DNA of 8,043 nt from Deltaproteobacteria bacterium (GCA_006226895.1 SBFN01000233.1:1-8043); one strand, 5' to 3'. Positions 1 through 7,790 are shown, numbered from the stretch's first letter. Notes: generated from the letters alone by a model not told the origin. Numbers and translations: made by a program.

Positions 1-53
1 GCAACACTTCCCGCAGGAGAGGCCGTTTGAATTGTCAGGAGAATTGGCGGCAA
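1..53 (-). CDS. tsaB: TsaB, tRNA threonylcarbamoyladenosine synthesis protein (N-terminal fragment, runs off the left edge)
   Basis: Only the first 17 codons are present. Read from a TTG at 53-51 they give MPPILLTIQTASPAGSV, which resembles the usual TsaB opening (M-x-I-L-x-I-D-T-x-T-P-x-G-S-V), the first strand and phosphate loop of the ASKHA fold. The usual Asp of 'IDT' is Gln here; TsaB is a degenerate, non-catalytic family member, so this need not matter. TsaB dimerises with TsaD and is needed for the t6A modification at position 37 of ANN-decoding tRNAs. The TTG lies 1 nt after the rseP stop, and an AGGA (complement of 61-64) inside the rseP end sits 7 nt upstream, which supports this start and translational coupling. 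The call rests on a short stretch, so it is likely but not certain. Confidence 0.7.
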   Translation of the reverse strand, partial: MPPILLTIQTASPAGSV

Positions 54-54
54 G

Positions 55-1377
55 TCAGTTTCCTATCATGCGTACGATATCATTGTAAAAAGCCAGCACC
101 ATCAACAGCAGTAGAAGAATCAGGCCAATCTGTTGAGCCCACTCCCTGGCGCGCAACGAGATGGGCCTGCGGAAGACCAATTCAAAGAAGTAGAAGAAGA
201 GATGACCACCATCGAGGATCGGGATCGGCAAAAGGTTAAGAATCCCCAGCTGAATACTTAGAAAAGCGAGAACACTTATGATGCTTGAAACATCTGTTTG
301 TGCTGCCTGTCCGGCAATCTGAACAACAGTGATCGGTCCGCCAATATTACTGGTCGAGACATGTCCGGCAAACAATTTTTGGATAAAGACCAGTGTCAGT
401 TCAATCAACTCCAGGCTACGCTCGGCACCTGCAGTCACAGCGGCCCCAAAAGAGAACCGTTTAAAAAGGGTCTCCTGCTGAGGAGCCACTCCGATCAGAA
501 AGTTATCGCCCCCATCGGTTTTTTTCGGCTCCAGCTGAAAAGTGAGCTGCTCACCATCTCTTTCAACGACAACCGCTGTAGGCTCACCATCAGTCTCCTG
601 AATCGAACCTTTGAGCTGATACCATGAGACGATATCCCGCTCACCAACCGAGAGGATCAGATCGCCCTCTTCGAGGCCCGCGTCAAGGGCTGGCATCGCG
701 GGAGCCAGGCCTCCGATCACGGCTTTTTGTTCAGGCAGAAGACCGATTGACTGCAGGCCTTCAAGTCCACCATTTTCCGGATCGACGGTTAACTCGGTAG
801 TGAGGCCATCACGCTCGAGGGTGAAGACAATCGGCTCACCGGCACTATTCACCAGAGCCGGTCCGGTATCAGTCCAATTTTCTACCCCCAGACCACTGAT
901 TGCGGTAATGCAGTCACCAATCAGAAAACCAGCGGCTTCAGCGTCTGATTCCGGGATAACATAGCCAACACAGGGTGGTTCTTCCAGGTAGGCCGGCAGG
1001 TTAATCCCTGTCATATAGGCCAGTGGCAAGATCATAAAGGGCAGAACCAGGTTCATAATCGGCCCGGCAGCCACAATAGCCATACGCCTTGATAAAGGAA
1101 TTTTTGAGAACGAGCGATGTTCTTCTTCCGGATCCAGATCGACGTCTTCACCCTGCTCGCCCCCACCCTCACCAAGCATTTGCACATAACCGCCCAAGGG
1201 AATGGCGCAGATCATATATTCTGTTTCACCATATTGATGGGAGATCAGGCGAGGGCCGAAACCGAGTGAAAACTTAAGGACTTTGACGCCACAGAACTTG
1301 GCGACACAGAAATGGCCAAGTTCGTGAACAAAGACAAGAATGCCCAGCATGATGATGCCGGAGGCTATAGTAATCAC
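55..1377 (-). CDS. rseP: RseP-type site-2 zinc metalloprotease (M50 family)
   Basis: A 440-residue intramembrane protease, close to the family's usual 440-450. The first membrane helix carries the zinc motif HELGH (18-22). A second helix near 98-124 includes the AGPIMN segment (104-109). Two periplasmic PDZ-like domains follow at about 130-200 and 215-285. The C-terminal part has a helix near 365-385, the third zinc-ligand motif NLLPIPILDGGH (Asp389), and a last helix near 415-431. In E. coli RseP cleaves the anti-sigma factor RseA after DegS; the substrate here is unknown. The start is GTG (1377-1375), sharing GTGA with the dxr stop, with an AAGGAG-like site about 10 nt upstream. The N-terminus [20 protein letters not shown] begins directly with the first helix, as expected. 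No key residue is missing. Confidence 0.95.
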   Translation of the reverse strand: MITIASGIIMLGILVFVHELGHFCVAKFCGVKVLKFSLGFGPRLISHQYGETEYMICAIPLGGYVQMLGEGGGEQGEDVDLDPEEEHRSFSKIPLSRRMAIVAAGPIMNLVLPFMILPLAYMTGINLPAYLEEPPCVGYVIPESDAEAAGFLIGDCITAISGLGVENWTDTGPALVNSAGEPIVFTLERDGLTTELTVDPENGGLEGLQSIGLLPEQKAVIGGLAPAMPALDAGLEEGDLILSVGERDIVSWYQLKGSIQETDGEPTAVVVERDGEQLTFQLEPKKTDGGDNFLIGVAPQQETLFKRFSFGAAVTAGAERSLELIELTLVFIQKLFAGHVSTSNIGGPITVVQIAGQAAQTDVSSIISVLAFLSIQLGILNLLPIPILDGGHLFFYFFELVFRRPISLRAREWAQQIGLILLLLLMVLAFYNDIVRMIGN

Positions 1378-2546
1378 GGGTATGAAGCTCCTTGAATTTC
1401 ACAGATAACATCATGGGCTTTCTGACGAGCCCAGGCGTCTGCGGCAAGAATCTGCTCGAGACTGGAAGCCGCGCGGCTTGAATGTTTCTCGACAACCGAA
1501 CCTATAATTCGGGGGATATCAAGAAAACCAACTTTTTCATGCAGAAAAGCATCCACGGCGAGTTCATTGGCTGCATTCAGCACAGCCGGTGTCGTGCCAC
1601 CACGTTTGATAGCATCGTAAGCCAGCCCCAGGCACGGGAAACATTGGCTGTTTGGAGCAGCAAAATTTAACTGACCGAGGCGGCAAAGATCAAGGGCCGG
1701 CAACGCAAGAGGCAAACGCTCAGGATAAGTCAATGCATAGGCAATCGGCGTTTTCATATCAGGGATACCCAGCTGCGCCAGAAGCGCACCATCTACGTAT
1801 TCGACCAGAGAATGAACAATACTCTCCGGATGGATATGAACATCAATCTTCTCAACAGGAACATTGAAGAGCCAGTGAGCTTCGATCACCTCCAGCCCTT
1901 TGTTCATCATGGTTGCCGAATCAATTGTAATTTTTCGGCCCATGGTCCAATTAGGGTGCGCCAAAGCATCCTGAGGGGTGACTTCTTGCAGATCCTCGAG
2001 AGACCAGTTGCGGAAAGGCCCACCGGACGCTGTCAGGATCAATCGCCGCACATCAGCGTTGCGATGTCCTTCAAGCGACTGAAAAATCGCCGAGTGCTCA
2101 CTATCGACAGGAAAGAGGCGGCAACCGGATTCAGCAGCGGCACTCATAACCAGCTCGCCGGCGATCACCAGCGTCTCCTTGTTAGCGAGAGCCACATCCC
2201 GGCCAGCTTGAATAGCAGCCAGGGTTGGCTCAAGACCGGCAGCCCCCACGATGGCTGAGACAACCATGTCGGCCGGAGACTCTACGGCACAAGAGACCAG
2301 ACCGGCCGTTCCATACAGAACCTGTGGTCCGTCTGCACCGATTCGTTCTCGCAGGCGCTGCGCGTTTAGCTGGTCTGGCACTGCAACGAGCTGGGGACGA
2401 AAGAGGGCAATCTGCTCTTCAAGCAAAGCGAGGTTTCGACCTGCCGTCAACGCAACCACCTCGAAACAGTCGGGGTGCTCAGTAACAATTTCCAGAGTGC
2501 TCACACCGATAGAGCCGGTCGAGCCAAGAATGGCCAGTCGTTTCAT
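1374..2546 (-). CDS. dxr: 1-deoxy-D-xylulose 5-phosphate reductoisomerase (DXP reductoisomerase)
   Basis: Second step of the MEP isoprenoid pathway: NADPH-dependent rearrangement and reduction of DXP to 2-C-methyl-D-erythritol 4-phosphate in the cytoplasm. With the start chosen here the protein has 390 residues, normal for the family. It shows the nucleotide-binding GSTGSIG (8-14), ALANKETLV (119-127), the metal ligands Asp148 and Glu150 in [10 protein letters not shown], the ASGGPFR loop (173-179), His197 and Trp200 in AHPNWTMG, and [11 protein letters not shown] (215-225) with the third metal ligand Glu219. The catalytic set looks complete. I chose ATG at 2546-2544, which overlaps the cdsA stop as ATGA and gives the standard [10 protein letters not shown] opening. 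A GTG four codons upstream is possible but has no Shine-Dalgarno. No strong site precedes the ATG either, so initiation is probably coupled to cdsA termination. Its product route supplies the substrate of UppS, encoded two genes upstream. Confidence 0.96.
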   Translation of the reverse strand: MKRLAILGSTGSIGVSTLEIVTEHPDCFEVVALTAGRNLALLEEQIALFRPQLVAVPDQLNAQRLRERIGADGPQVLYGTAGLVSCAVESPADMVVSAIVGAAGLEPTLAAIQAGRDVALANKETLVIAGELVMSAAAESGCRLFPVDSEHSAIFQSLEGHRNADVRRLILTASGGPFRNWSLEDLQEVTPQDALAHPNWTMGRKITIDSATMMNKGLEVIEAHWLFNVPVEKIDVHIHPESIVHSLVEYVDGALLAQLGIPDMKTPIAYALTYPERLPLALPALDLCRLGQLNFAAPNSQCFPCLGLAYDAIKRGGTTPAVLNAANELAVDAFLHEKVGFLDIPRIIGSVVEKHSSRAASSLEQILAADAWARQKAHDVICEIQGASYP

Positions 2547-3358
2547 GCAAAAACCCACACGGCATAATAATAGGTTATGGGAAAAGCGAAGAGGAGGCTA
2601 TCAAGACGATCAAGGATACCACCGTGGCCCGGGATAAGCGAGCCGGAGTCCTTGACACCAAAACTTCTTTTCAGCAACGACTCAACCAGATCACCAACCT
2701 GGCTGAACGCGCCAACCCCTAACCCCAGAAGGAATATATCGATAGCGCTCAGTTCTGCAAAAAACATCAGTTTACAGATCAAGGCACCAAGGACGCCGCC
2801 GGCAAGCCCACCCAGTGAGCCTTCAATACTCTTTTTAGGGCTGACCGCTTCGTAAAGACGGTTCTTTCCCCAGGTTCTGCCAACGAAATAAGCCATAGAA
2901 TCACTCGCCATAACGACAAACAGGACAAGAAATATCCACGCCCTGCCCTGCGGCAAAGCTCGCAAGAGAACCGCATGTGACAACAGCAGCGGGACATACA
3001 AAAGTCCGAACAGGCTGATTGCGAGGTCACGGCTGACGCTCTGCATATCCTGAAAGCGGAACAGGTAGAGCAGGGTCAAGCCAAGAGATGGCAAGACAAG
3101 ACTTAACAAGAGTGAAGGTGCGCTGGTCGCGTAAGACAAACCAACACAGCAGAGCACCCCCGCCGTCACCGAAAGAGACCTTTCAAGGCGACGATTTTCA
3201 GGGAGACCCATGCGATAGAATTCATGCAGAGCCAGTGCTGTAATCAGAAAGAGCAGACCTGCAAAGAACCCAGGACTTGAGAAAAGTACGCAGAGAATCA
3301 ATAACGGCAGCGCAATCAAAGCTGTAACAATTCGTTCTTTAATGACTCCCCTCCCCAT
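2543..3358 (-). CDS. cdsA: Phosphatidate cytidylyltransferase (CDP-diglyceride synthase)
   Basis: Integral membrane enzyme that makes CDP-diacylglycerol from phosphatidate and CTP, the branch point to bacterial phospholipids. The 271 residues are largely hydrophobic with about seven or eight membrane segments (for example 11-28, 31-46, 62-76, 80-100, 113-133, 140-158, 180-200, 206-222). The C-terminal CDS signature is clear: [11 protein letters not shown] (227-237) followed by [11 protein letters not shown] (243-253). The upstream conserved segment [17 protein letters not shown] (152-168) and the SPKKSIEGS motif (173-181) are also present. The ATG at 3358 overlaps the end of uppS by 20 nt and has only a weak purine site upstream. 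A GGGGAGGGGAG tract lies just after it and before an in-frame ATT, so the true start is uncertain by five codons. The stop overlaps the dxr start as ATGA. Confidence 0.95.
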   Translation of the reverse strand: MGRGVIKERIVTALIALPLLILCVLFSSPGFFAGLLFLITALALHEFYRMGLPENRRLERSLSVTAGVLCCVGLSYATSAPSLLLSLVLPSLGLTLLYLFRFQDMQSVSRDLAISLFGLLYVPLLLSHAVLLRALPQGRAWIFLVLFVVMASDSMAYFVGRTWGKNRLYEAVSPKKSIEGSLGGLAGGVLGALICKLMFFAELSAIDIFLLGLGVGAFSQVGDLVESLLKRSFGVKDSGSLIPGHGGILDRLDSLLFAFPITYYYAVWVFA

Positions 3359-4085
3359 CTATAGAATCTTCGCCAGGCATCTGCGCAGCCGTTAGGCCAA
3401 AACGTCTTTGACGGTGGCTGTACTCTTCTATCGCCTTGTACAACTGTTCACTGGAGAAATCCGGCCAGAAGGCCTCAGTGAAGTAAAGTTCGGAATAAGC
3501 AAGCTGCCAGAGGAGAAAATTACTGACGCGCATCTCACCACTCGTACGAATCACAAGGTCAGGGTCCGGGATAGCTCCTGTATCAAGAGCATTGCTTATC
3601 GCCTCCTCTGTTATATCGCCGGCATGGAGGGTTCCCGCAGCAATTTCGTTGCCAAGTGACTGAAACGCCCTTTTCAGTTCATTGCGAGAGCCATAAGAAA
3701 GAGCCAGGTTCAAGACCATGCGGTCGTTGTCGGCCGTTTTCTGGATGATATCCTGCAGGATTTTATTGATTGACTTGGGTAACCGATCAAGTTCGCCAAC
3801 AGCCATAAGGCGAATGCCCTGCTTCTGGAGCTGGGACAACTCTTTTTTCAAGAAGCTCCCAAGCAACCCCATCAAAGCCTCTACTTCATCCTGAGGCCTT
3901 CCCCAGTTCTCGGAACTGAACGCATATAGCGTCAGATAACGAACCCCGAGTTTCAGACATTCATCGACAACAGACTGAACCGTTTCCACACCTTTACGAT
4001 GGCCGAAAATTCTCGGCAGATGGCGTTGTTCGGCCCACCGACCGTTACCGTCCATAATGATTGCGAGATGTGCTGGAACCTGCAT
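3339..4085 (-). CDS. uppS: Undecaprenyl diphosphate synthase (cis-prenyltransferase)
   Basis: Condenses eight isopentenyl diphosphates onto farnesyl diphosphate in cis to give the C55 carrier lipid for peptidoglycan and O-antigen synthesis. The 248 residues match the usual family length. Visible motifs are MDGNGRWA (11-18) with catalytic Asp12, FSSENWGRP (56-64), [13 protein letters not shown] (125-137), and the IPP-binding signature [15 protein letters not shown] (180-194) followed by AYSELYF. The frame stays open to 4250, but that extension runs into the terminator hairpin at 4241-4259 and encodes nothing typical of UppS. The ATG at 4085-4083 gives the standard [15 protein letters not shown] opening and has AGGA (complement of 4096-4099) 10 nt upstream. 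It is the first gene after that terminator and overlaps cdsA. I see no convincing promoter in the 150 nt before it. Confidence 0.95.
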   Translation of the reverse strand: MQVPAHLAIIMDGNGRWAEQRHLPRIFGHRKGVETVQSVVDECLKLGVRYLTLYAFSSENWGRPQDEVEALMGLLGSFLKKELSQLQKQGIRLMAVGELDRLPKSINKILQDIIQKTADNDRMVLNLALSYGSRNELKRAFQSLGNEIAAGTLHAGDITEEAISNALDTGAIPDPDLVIRTSGEMRVSNFLLWQLAYSELYFTEAFWPDFSSEQLYKAIEEYSHRQRRFGLTAAQMPGEDSIDGEGSH

Positions 4086-4235
4086 AGCAACTGAGTCCTG
4101 AGAAGGAATGAGTAAACGTTCGTTAAGGTAGCATAGACAAGGCAAAACGAGCAACAGGAGGACGCCCTGATCTACGGCCCGACCAAACTCACGAACAGCA
4201 AGAGAGCCACTGCTCCCGGCAAAACCACATTCAAT

Positions 4236-4259
4236 AAAAAGGGCGCCCAAAAGGCGCCC
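4236..4259 (-). terminator. Intrinsic terminator after frr, upstream of uppS
   Basis: On the minus strand a perfect 7-bp GGGCGCC/GGCGCCC stem (plus-strand arms 4241-4247 and 4253-4259) encloses a 5-nt loop and is followed by TTTTTATT (complement of 4233-4240). This is the classic rho-independent form. It lies about 100 nt after the frr stop and about 150 nt before the uppS start, so it should end most transcripts coming from rpsB, tsf, pyrH and frr. Each arm with its neighbouring base is itself a GGGCGCCC palindrome. Confidence 0.85.
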
Positions 4260-4361
4260 AATGGCTTTAATCGATGATCGTGTCGTTCAGTCACATCTCT
4301 TATAACCGATACGGCCATCTGAATTTTTCATAAAGCCTTCTGTTTAAGACTTTTGAAAAAA

Positions 4362-4919
4362 TCAGATCTCCATAAGATCTTTTTCTTTATCTGCAAGGAC
4401 CTGATCAATGCGACCAACGAAGTCATCAGTCACATCCTGAACTTCTTTTTCGCCACGCTTCAATTCATCCTCAGTAATGTCCTTGTCCTTCTCCATCTGC
4501 TTCAAACTGTCATTCGCTTCACGGCGACAATTGCGCACAGCGACCTTGGAATCTTCACCCATACGCTTAACCTGCTTGACCATCTCCTTACGACGTTCCT
4601 CTGTCAGAGGGGGGAAAGTCAGACGAATAAGTTGACCATCGGAGGAAGGGTTCAAGCCAAGATCTGATTTAAGAATGGCTTTTTCAATTTCACCAACCAA
4701 ATTCTTTTCCCACGGTTGGATCGTGATCAAACGTGATTCAGGGACTGCCAGAGCAGCGACCTGATTGAGAGGGGTCGGAGTACCGTAATAATCAATCCTG
4801 ATATCATCAAGCAGGGAAAGGGAAGCTCGCCCGGTGCGAACTTTACTCAACTCACGCTTGAACGACTCCAAAGCTTTAACCATTCCGGCATTGGCCTGGG
4901 ATTTCACATCGGCAATCAT
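4362..4919 (-). CDS. frr: Ribosome recycling factor (RRF)
   Basis: Splits post-termination ribosomes with EF-G so that subunits can be reused. The chosen start gives 185 residues, exactly the common family length. Domain I is the three-helix bundle formed by residues 1-30 and about 105-185, and domain II is the inserted beta region at about 31-104. Conserved segments include the first-helix KVRTGRAS (26-33), the [13 protein letters not shown] hinge (43-55), [14 protein letters not shown] (105-118) and [10 protein letters not shown] (128-137), whose Arg132 matches the important E. coli Arg132. The frame is open to 4985 inside pyrH, but ATG 4919-4917 follows the pyrH stop by 4 nt and has AAGGAGAG 7 nt upstream, within the last pyrH codons. 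A terminator follows about 100 nt downstream. Confidence 0.96.
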   Translation of the reverse strand: MIADVKSQANAGMVKALESFKRELSKVRTGRASLSLLDDIRIDYYGTPTPLNQVAALAVPESRLITIQPWEKNLVGEIEKAILKSDLGLNPSSDGQLIRLTFPPLTEERRKEMVKQVKRMGEDSKVAVRNCRREANDSLKQMEKDKDITEDELKRGEKEVQDVTDDFVGRIDQVLADKEKDLMEI

Positions 4920-4923
4920 GGCA

Positions 4924-5667
<744 letters not shown>

Positions 5668-5708
5668 TCATTCCTGAATTCATGATTGCCGAAAAGTGAA
5701 GATAATGC

Positions 5709-6623
5709 TTACTTGGTCATTGATGCAACTTCAGCTGCGAAGTCGTCTTCTTTTTTCTCAATGCCTTCACCAAGTTGGAAACGTGAATAAGCAGTCAAAG
5801 TTACCTGGCCGCCCAACTCCTTGGCCAAAGCCTCTACAACTTTACCAACCTTCTTGTCAGTATCAATGACATAAACCTGCTCAAGCAGGCAAATTTCGCC
5901 AAAAAACTTATTGATCTGACCTTCAATGATCTTCTCAACAATGTTTTCAGGTTTGCCACTCTCGATCGCTTTGACACGCATGATATCTTTTTCACGCTCA
6001 ACAACGTCTGCCGGGACATCTGCGCGACAAAGGTATTGAGGATTAGCTGCCGCAACATGCATGGCCAGCATACGCGCAGTTTCTGCAACTTGAGGGTCAT
6101 CACCTTTTTCAGCATCAAGTTGTACCAGAACACCGATCTTGCCGCCACCGTGAACATAGGAAGCAGTAACACCCGAAGCACTCTCGAGACGTGCGAAACG
6201 ACGGATGTTCATATTCTCACCGATGGTCGCAATCTGGTGAGTCAATTCATCACCAACATTTCGCTCGCTGCCGGGAAAGGCAAGACCTTTAAGGCCGTCA
6301 ACATCAGCAGGGCTCTCACTCAGGGTGACCTCGGCAACGCCATTGGCAAAAGCCTTGAAGTCGTCATTCTTGGCAACAAAGTCTGTCTCGGAGTTAACCT
6401 CAACCAGAGCTCCACACTTGCCATTGCCGGTCGCTGCAATCATGCCTTCAGCTGCCACACGGCCGGATTTCTTTGCCGCGGCGGAAAGGCCTTTCTTGCG
6501 CAGAAAGTCAATGGCTTGCTCCATATTACCTTCTGATTCCGTCAGGGCTTTCTTGCAATCCATCATTCCGGCGCCGGTTTTGGCACGCAGGTCACCAACC
6601 ATCTTTGCTGTAATTGTTGCCAC
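5709..6623 (-). CDS. tsf: Translation elongation factor Ts (EF-Ts)
   Basis: Guanine nucleotide exchange factor that regenerates EF-Tu-GTP. The 304 residues make this a full-length E. coli-like form, not the short form near 200 residues seen in some bacteria. The N-terminal UBA-like domain (about 1-55) holds TGAGMMDCKKAL (16-27). The catalytic NSETDFVAKNDDF (77-89) includes the TDFV motif that opens the EF-Tu nucleotide pocket. A core repeat follows to about 200, then a VVEREKDIM...SGKPENIVEKIIEG segment (207-235), and the C-terminal module GEGIEKKEDDFAAEVASM (285-302). The start is GTG (6623-6621) with a very strong AGAGGAGG site 7 nt upstream, and no competing ATG lies nearby. A terminator hairpin and a small stem-loop separate it from rpsB. 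Confidence 0.97.
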   Translation of the reverse strand: MATITAKMVGDLRAKTGAGMMDCKKALTESEGNMEQAIDFLRKKGLSAAAKKSGRVAAEGMIAATGNGKCGALVEVNSETDFVAKNDDFKAFANGVAEVTLSESPADVDGLKGLAFPGSERNVGDELTHQIATIGENMNIRRFARLESASGVTASYVHGGGKIGVLVQLDAEKGDDPQVAETARMLAMHVAAANPQYLCRADVPADVVEREKDIMRVKAIESGKPENIVEKIIEGQINKFFGEICLLEQVYVIDTDKKVGKVVEALAKELGGQVTLTAYSRFQLGEGIEKKEDDFAAEVASMTK

Positions 6624-6639
6624 GGTAAAACCTCCTCTG

Positions 6640-6668
6640 AACTACTATGCTTATTAAGTTATGTAGTT
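6640..6668 (-). other. Small stem-loop in the tsf leader, just before its ribosome binding site
   Basis: Plus-strand AACTAC-T-AT (6640-6648, one bulged T) is complementary to ATGTAGTT (6661-6668) across a 12-nt AT-rich loop. In the tsf mRNA it would form a weak hairpin ending 1 nt before AGAGGAGG. It could be a processing site or a translational control element, or it could be chance in AT-rich sequence. No function can be assigned from sequence alone. Confidence 0.3.
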
Positions 6669-6675
6669 ATTTGAT

Positions 6676-6707
6676 AAAAAGGCGGCTGCAATGCAGGCCG
6701 CCTTTTT
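6676..6707 (-). terminator. Intrinsic terminator or attenuator between rpsB and tsf (bidirectional form)
   Basis: A perfect 11-bp inverted repeat, AAAAAGGCGGC (6676-6686) and GCCGCCTTTTT (6697-6707), encloses a 10-nt loop that can pair further (TGC/GCA). The G+C stem is followed by five Ts on the minus strand, and by five Ts on the plus strand as well. It starts 22 nt after the rpsB stop, so transcripts of rpsB should partly or fully end here. An attenuator-like hairpin between rpsB and tsf is also known in E. coli, where the two genes are co-transcribed by read-through. Confidence 0.85.
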
Positions 6708-6728
6708 ATAGTTAAAGATATCGGATAA

Positions 6729-7592
6729 TTAAGCTTCGGCTGGCTTCTCCGCTTCCGCAGGGGCCTCAACAACAGCTTCAGCAGGGGCCTCAACAGCAGC
6801 TTCAGCAGCAGCCTTCTCAATCACAACGGGTTCCGAAGCCGCATCAACAACCGGTGCCGCCTCTTCTTCCTGATCAGCTCCCTCGGAGCTGTTGCGCAGA
6901 TTCTCCTGGCGAGCAGCCGTTCCTTCGAGGCAGGCATCAGCCATCTTCGAAGCGAACAGACGCAGGGCACGGATCGCGTCGTCATTGCCAGGGATGATGT
7001 AATCAATCCCTTCCGGATCACAGTTGGTGTCAACCACGGCGACAACAGGGATACCGAGTTTGCGGGCTTCCTTGACAGCAATTTCTTCTTTGTTGGGGTC
7101 AACAATGAAAACGGCCGCCGGCAAACGTGTCATGTTCTTGATACCACCGAGACTTTTCTCCAGCTTGGCTTTTTCACGATCCAGCTGAAGAACTTCCTTC
7201 TTGATCAGCAGATCGTAAGTCCCATCTTCAGACATGACTTCAATTTTCTTGAGGCGATCGATGCTGCGCTTGATTGTAGAGAAGTTGGTGAGCATACCGC
7301 CCAACCAACGATTGTTAACATAGTACTGGTCCGCACGGACAGCTTCCTCAAGGATTGAATCCTGAGCCTGCTTCTTAGTGCCGACGAAAAGAATCTTTTC
7401 ACCTTTTTCGGAGAGATCACGAATAAAGCTGTAAGCCGTCCGGAAGTAACGGACCGTCTTCTGCAGGTCGATAATGTAGATGCCGTTGCGAGCCCCGAAA
7501 ATATAAGGCTTCATCTTGGGGTTCCAGCGACGGGTCTGGTGGCCGAAATGAACGCCGGCCTCCAACAGTTGTTTCATAGTGATCTGTGACAT
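6729..7592 (-). CDS. rpsB: 30S ribosomal protein S2
   Basis: S2 binds late to the small subunit near S1 and is needed for translation initiation. Residues 1 to about 225 form the S2 domain: [20 protein letters not shown] (6-25), the NGIYIIDL stretch (36-43), [12 protein letters not shown] (66-77), [15 protein letters not shown] (93-107), [19 protein letters not shown] (158-176) and [13 protein letters not shown] (181-193). The remaining 60 or so residues are an acidic Ala/Glu/Pro/Val-rich tail, so the protein (287) is longer than E. coli S2 (241). The tail contains a 24-bp tandem repeat. ATG 7592-7590 has AAGGAG 6 nt upstream. It is the first gene of the minus-strand array, with a promoter and leader upstream and a terminator hairpin directly after it. 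In E. coli S2 represses its own leader. Confidence 0.97.
   Translation of the reverse strand: MSQITMKQLLEAGVHFGHQTRRWNPKMKPYIFGARNGIYIIDLQKTVRYFRTAYSFIRDLSEKGEKILFVGTKKQAQDSILEEAVRADQYYVNNRWLGGMLTNFSTIKRSIDRLKKIEVMSEDGTYDLLIKKEVLQLDREKAKLEKSLGGIKNMTRLPAAVFIVDPNKEEIAVKEARKLGIPVVAVVDTNCDPEGIDYIIPGNDDAIRALRLFASKMADACLEGTAARQENLRNSSEGADQEEEAAPVVDAASEPVVIEKAAAEAAVEAPAEAVVEAPAEAEKPAEA
6757..6804. repeat. 24-bp tandem repeat, two copies, inside the rpsB tail
   Basis: Copies at 6757-6780 and 6781-6804 differ at one base. In the S2 reading frame they give EAAVEAPA (264-271) and EAVVEAPA (272-279), followed by a partial third EAEKPAEA. The repeat preserves the frame and builds the acidic Ala/Glu/Pro tail, probably by slippage or unequal exchange. 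Confidence 0.85.
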
Positions 7593-7701
7593 TTTGAGCT
7601 CCTTTTACGTTAGGTTTTACCGCCGCCTTCATCATTCCCTGCAACCGACCTGACCCCATGTCAGGCACCCGGTCCGGGTCAAAAGGCGTGTGTAATAAAC
7701 A
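7593..7701 (-). promoter_or_regulatory. rpsB mRNA leader with two short hairpins, possible S2 autoregulatory region
   Basis: The leader runs for about 110 nt from the predicted transcription start to the rpsB ATG. On the minus strand it carries ACCCG-GAC-CGGGT (7679-7667) and CCTGAC-ATGGG-GTCAGG (7665-7649) next to each other, then a purine-rich stretch and the AAGGAG site (7603-7598). E. coli rpsB is controlled by S2 binding to its leader. I see structure here but cannot match it to a known S2-binding motif, so the regulatory role is inferred from position. Confidence 0.45.
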
Positions 7702-7708
7702 GCTCATC

Positions 7709-7737
7709 CGTATAACATGAGGCCAGTCATAAGGCAA
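7709..7737 (-). promoter_or_regulatory. Candidate sigma-70 promoter for rpsB
   Basis: On the minus strand TTGCCT (7737-7732) and TATACG (7714-7709) are separated by 17 nt. Each box matches consensus at 4 of 6 positions with ideal spacing. The predicted start is near 7702, giving a leader of about 110 nt. It is the best candidate I see upstream of rpsB, but no experiment supports it. Confidence 0.5.
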
Positions 7738-7760
7738 GTGCTTTTTCATAACGAAGGCCG

Positions 7761-7790
7761 TTTACATTCGCTTTACGACTGTACTACTAT
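7761..7790 (+). promoter_or_regulatory. Candidate promoter for lptF
   Basis: TTTACA (7761-7766, 5 of 6 consensus) and TACTAT (7785-7790, 4 of 6) are 18 nt apart. Transcription would begin at about 7797-7799, at or next to the lptF ATG, which would give a nearly leaderless message. A different upstream promoter is possible; TGTAAT (7691-7696) and TATAAC (7711-7716) look like -10 boxes but lack good -35 partners. Confidence 0.35.

Noticed and set aside
1812..2258. 148-codon plus-strand open frame inside dxr
   Set aside because: Antisense shadow of dxr; dxr carries all its family motifs.
2547..2558. Four-codon upstream GTG start for dxr
   Set aside because: No ribosome site; the ATG at 2546 forms an ATGA overlap with cdsA and gives the usual [10 protein letters not shown] start.
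4086..4250. N-terminal extension of uppS to an ATG at 4250
   Set aside because: It begins inside the terminator hairpin, adds 55 residues unlike any UppS N-terminus, and the ATG at 4085 has a ribosome site and the standard family opening.
6036..6536. 166-codon plus-strand open frame inside tsf
   Set aside because: Antisense shadow of tsf with no ribosome site or recognisable protein features.
7417..7749. 110-codon minus-strand open frame spanning the rpsB leader
   Set aside because: It would start upstream of the predicted promoter and overlaps rpsB in another frame; the sequence has no family-like features.
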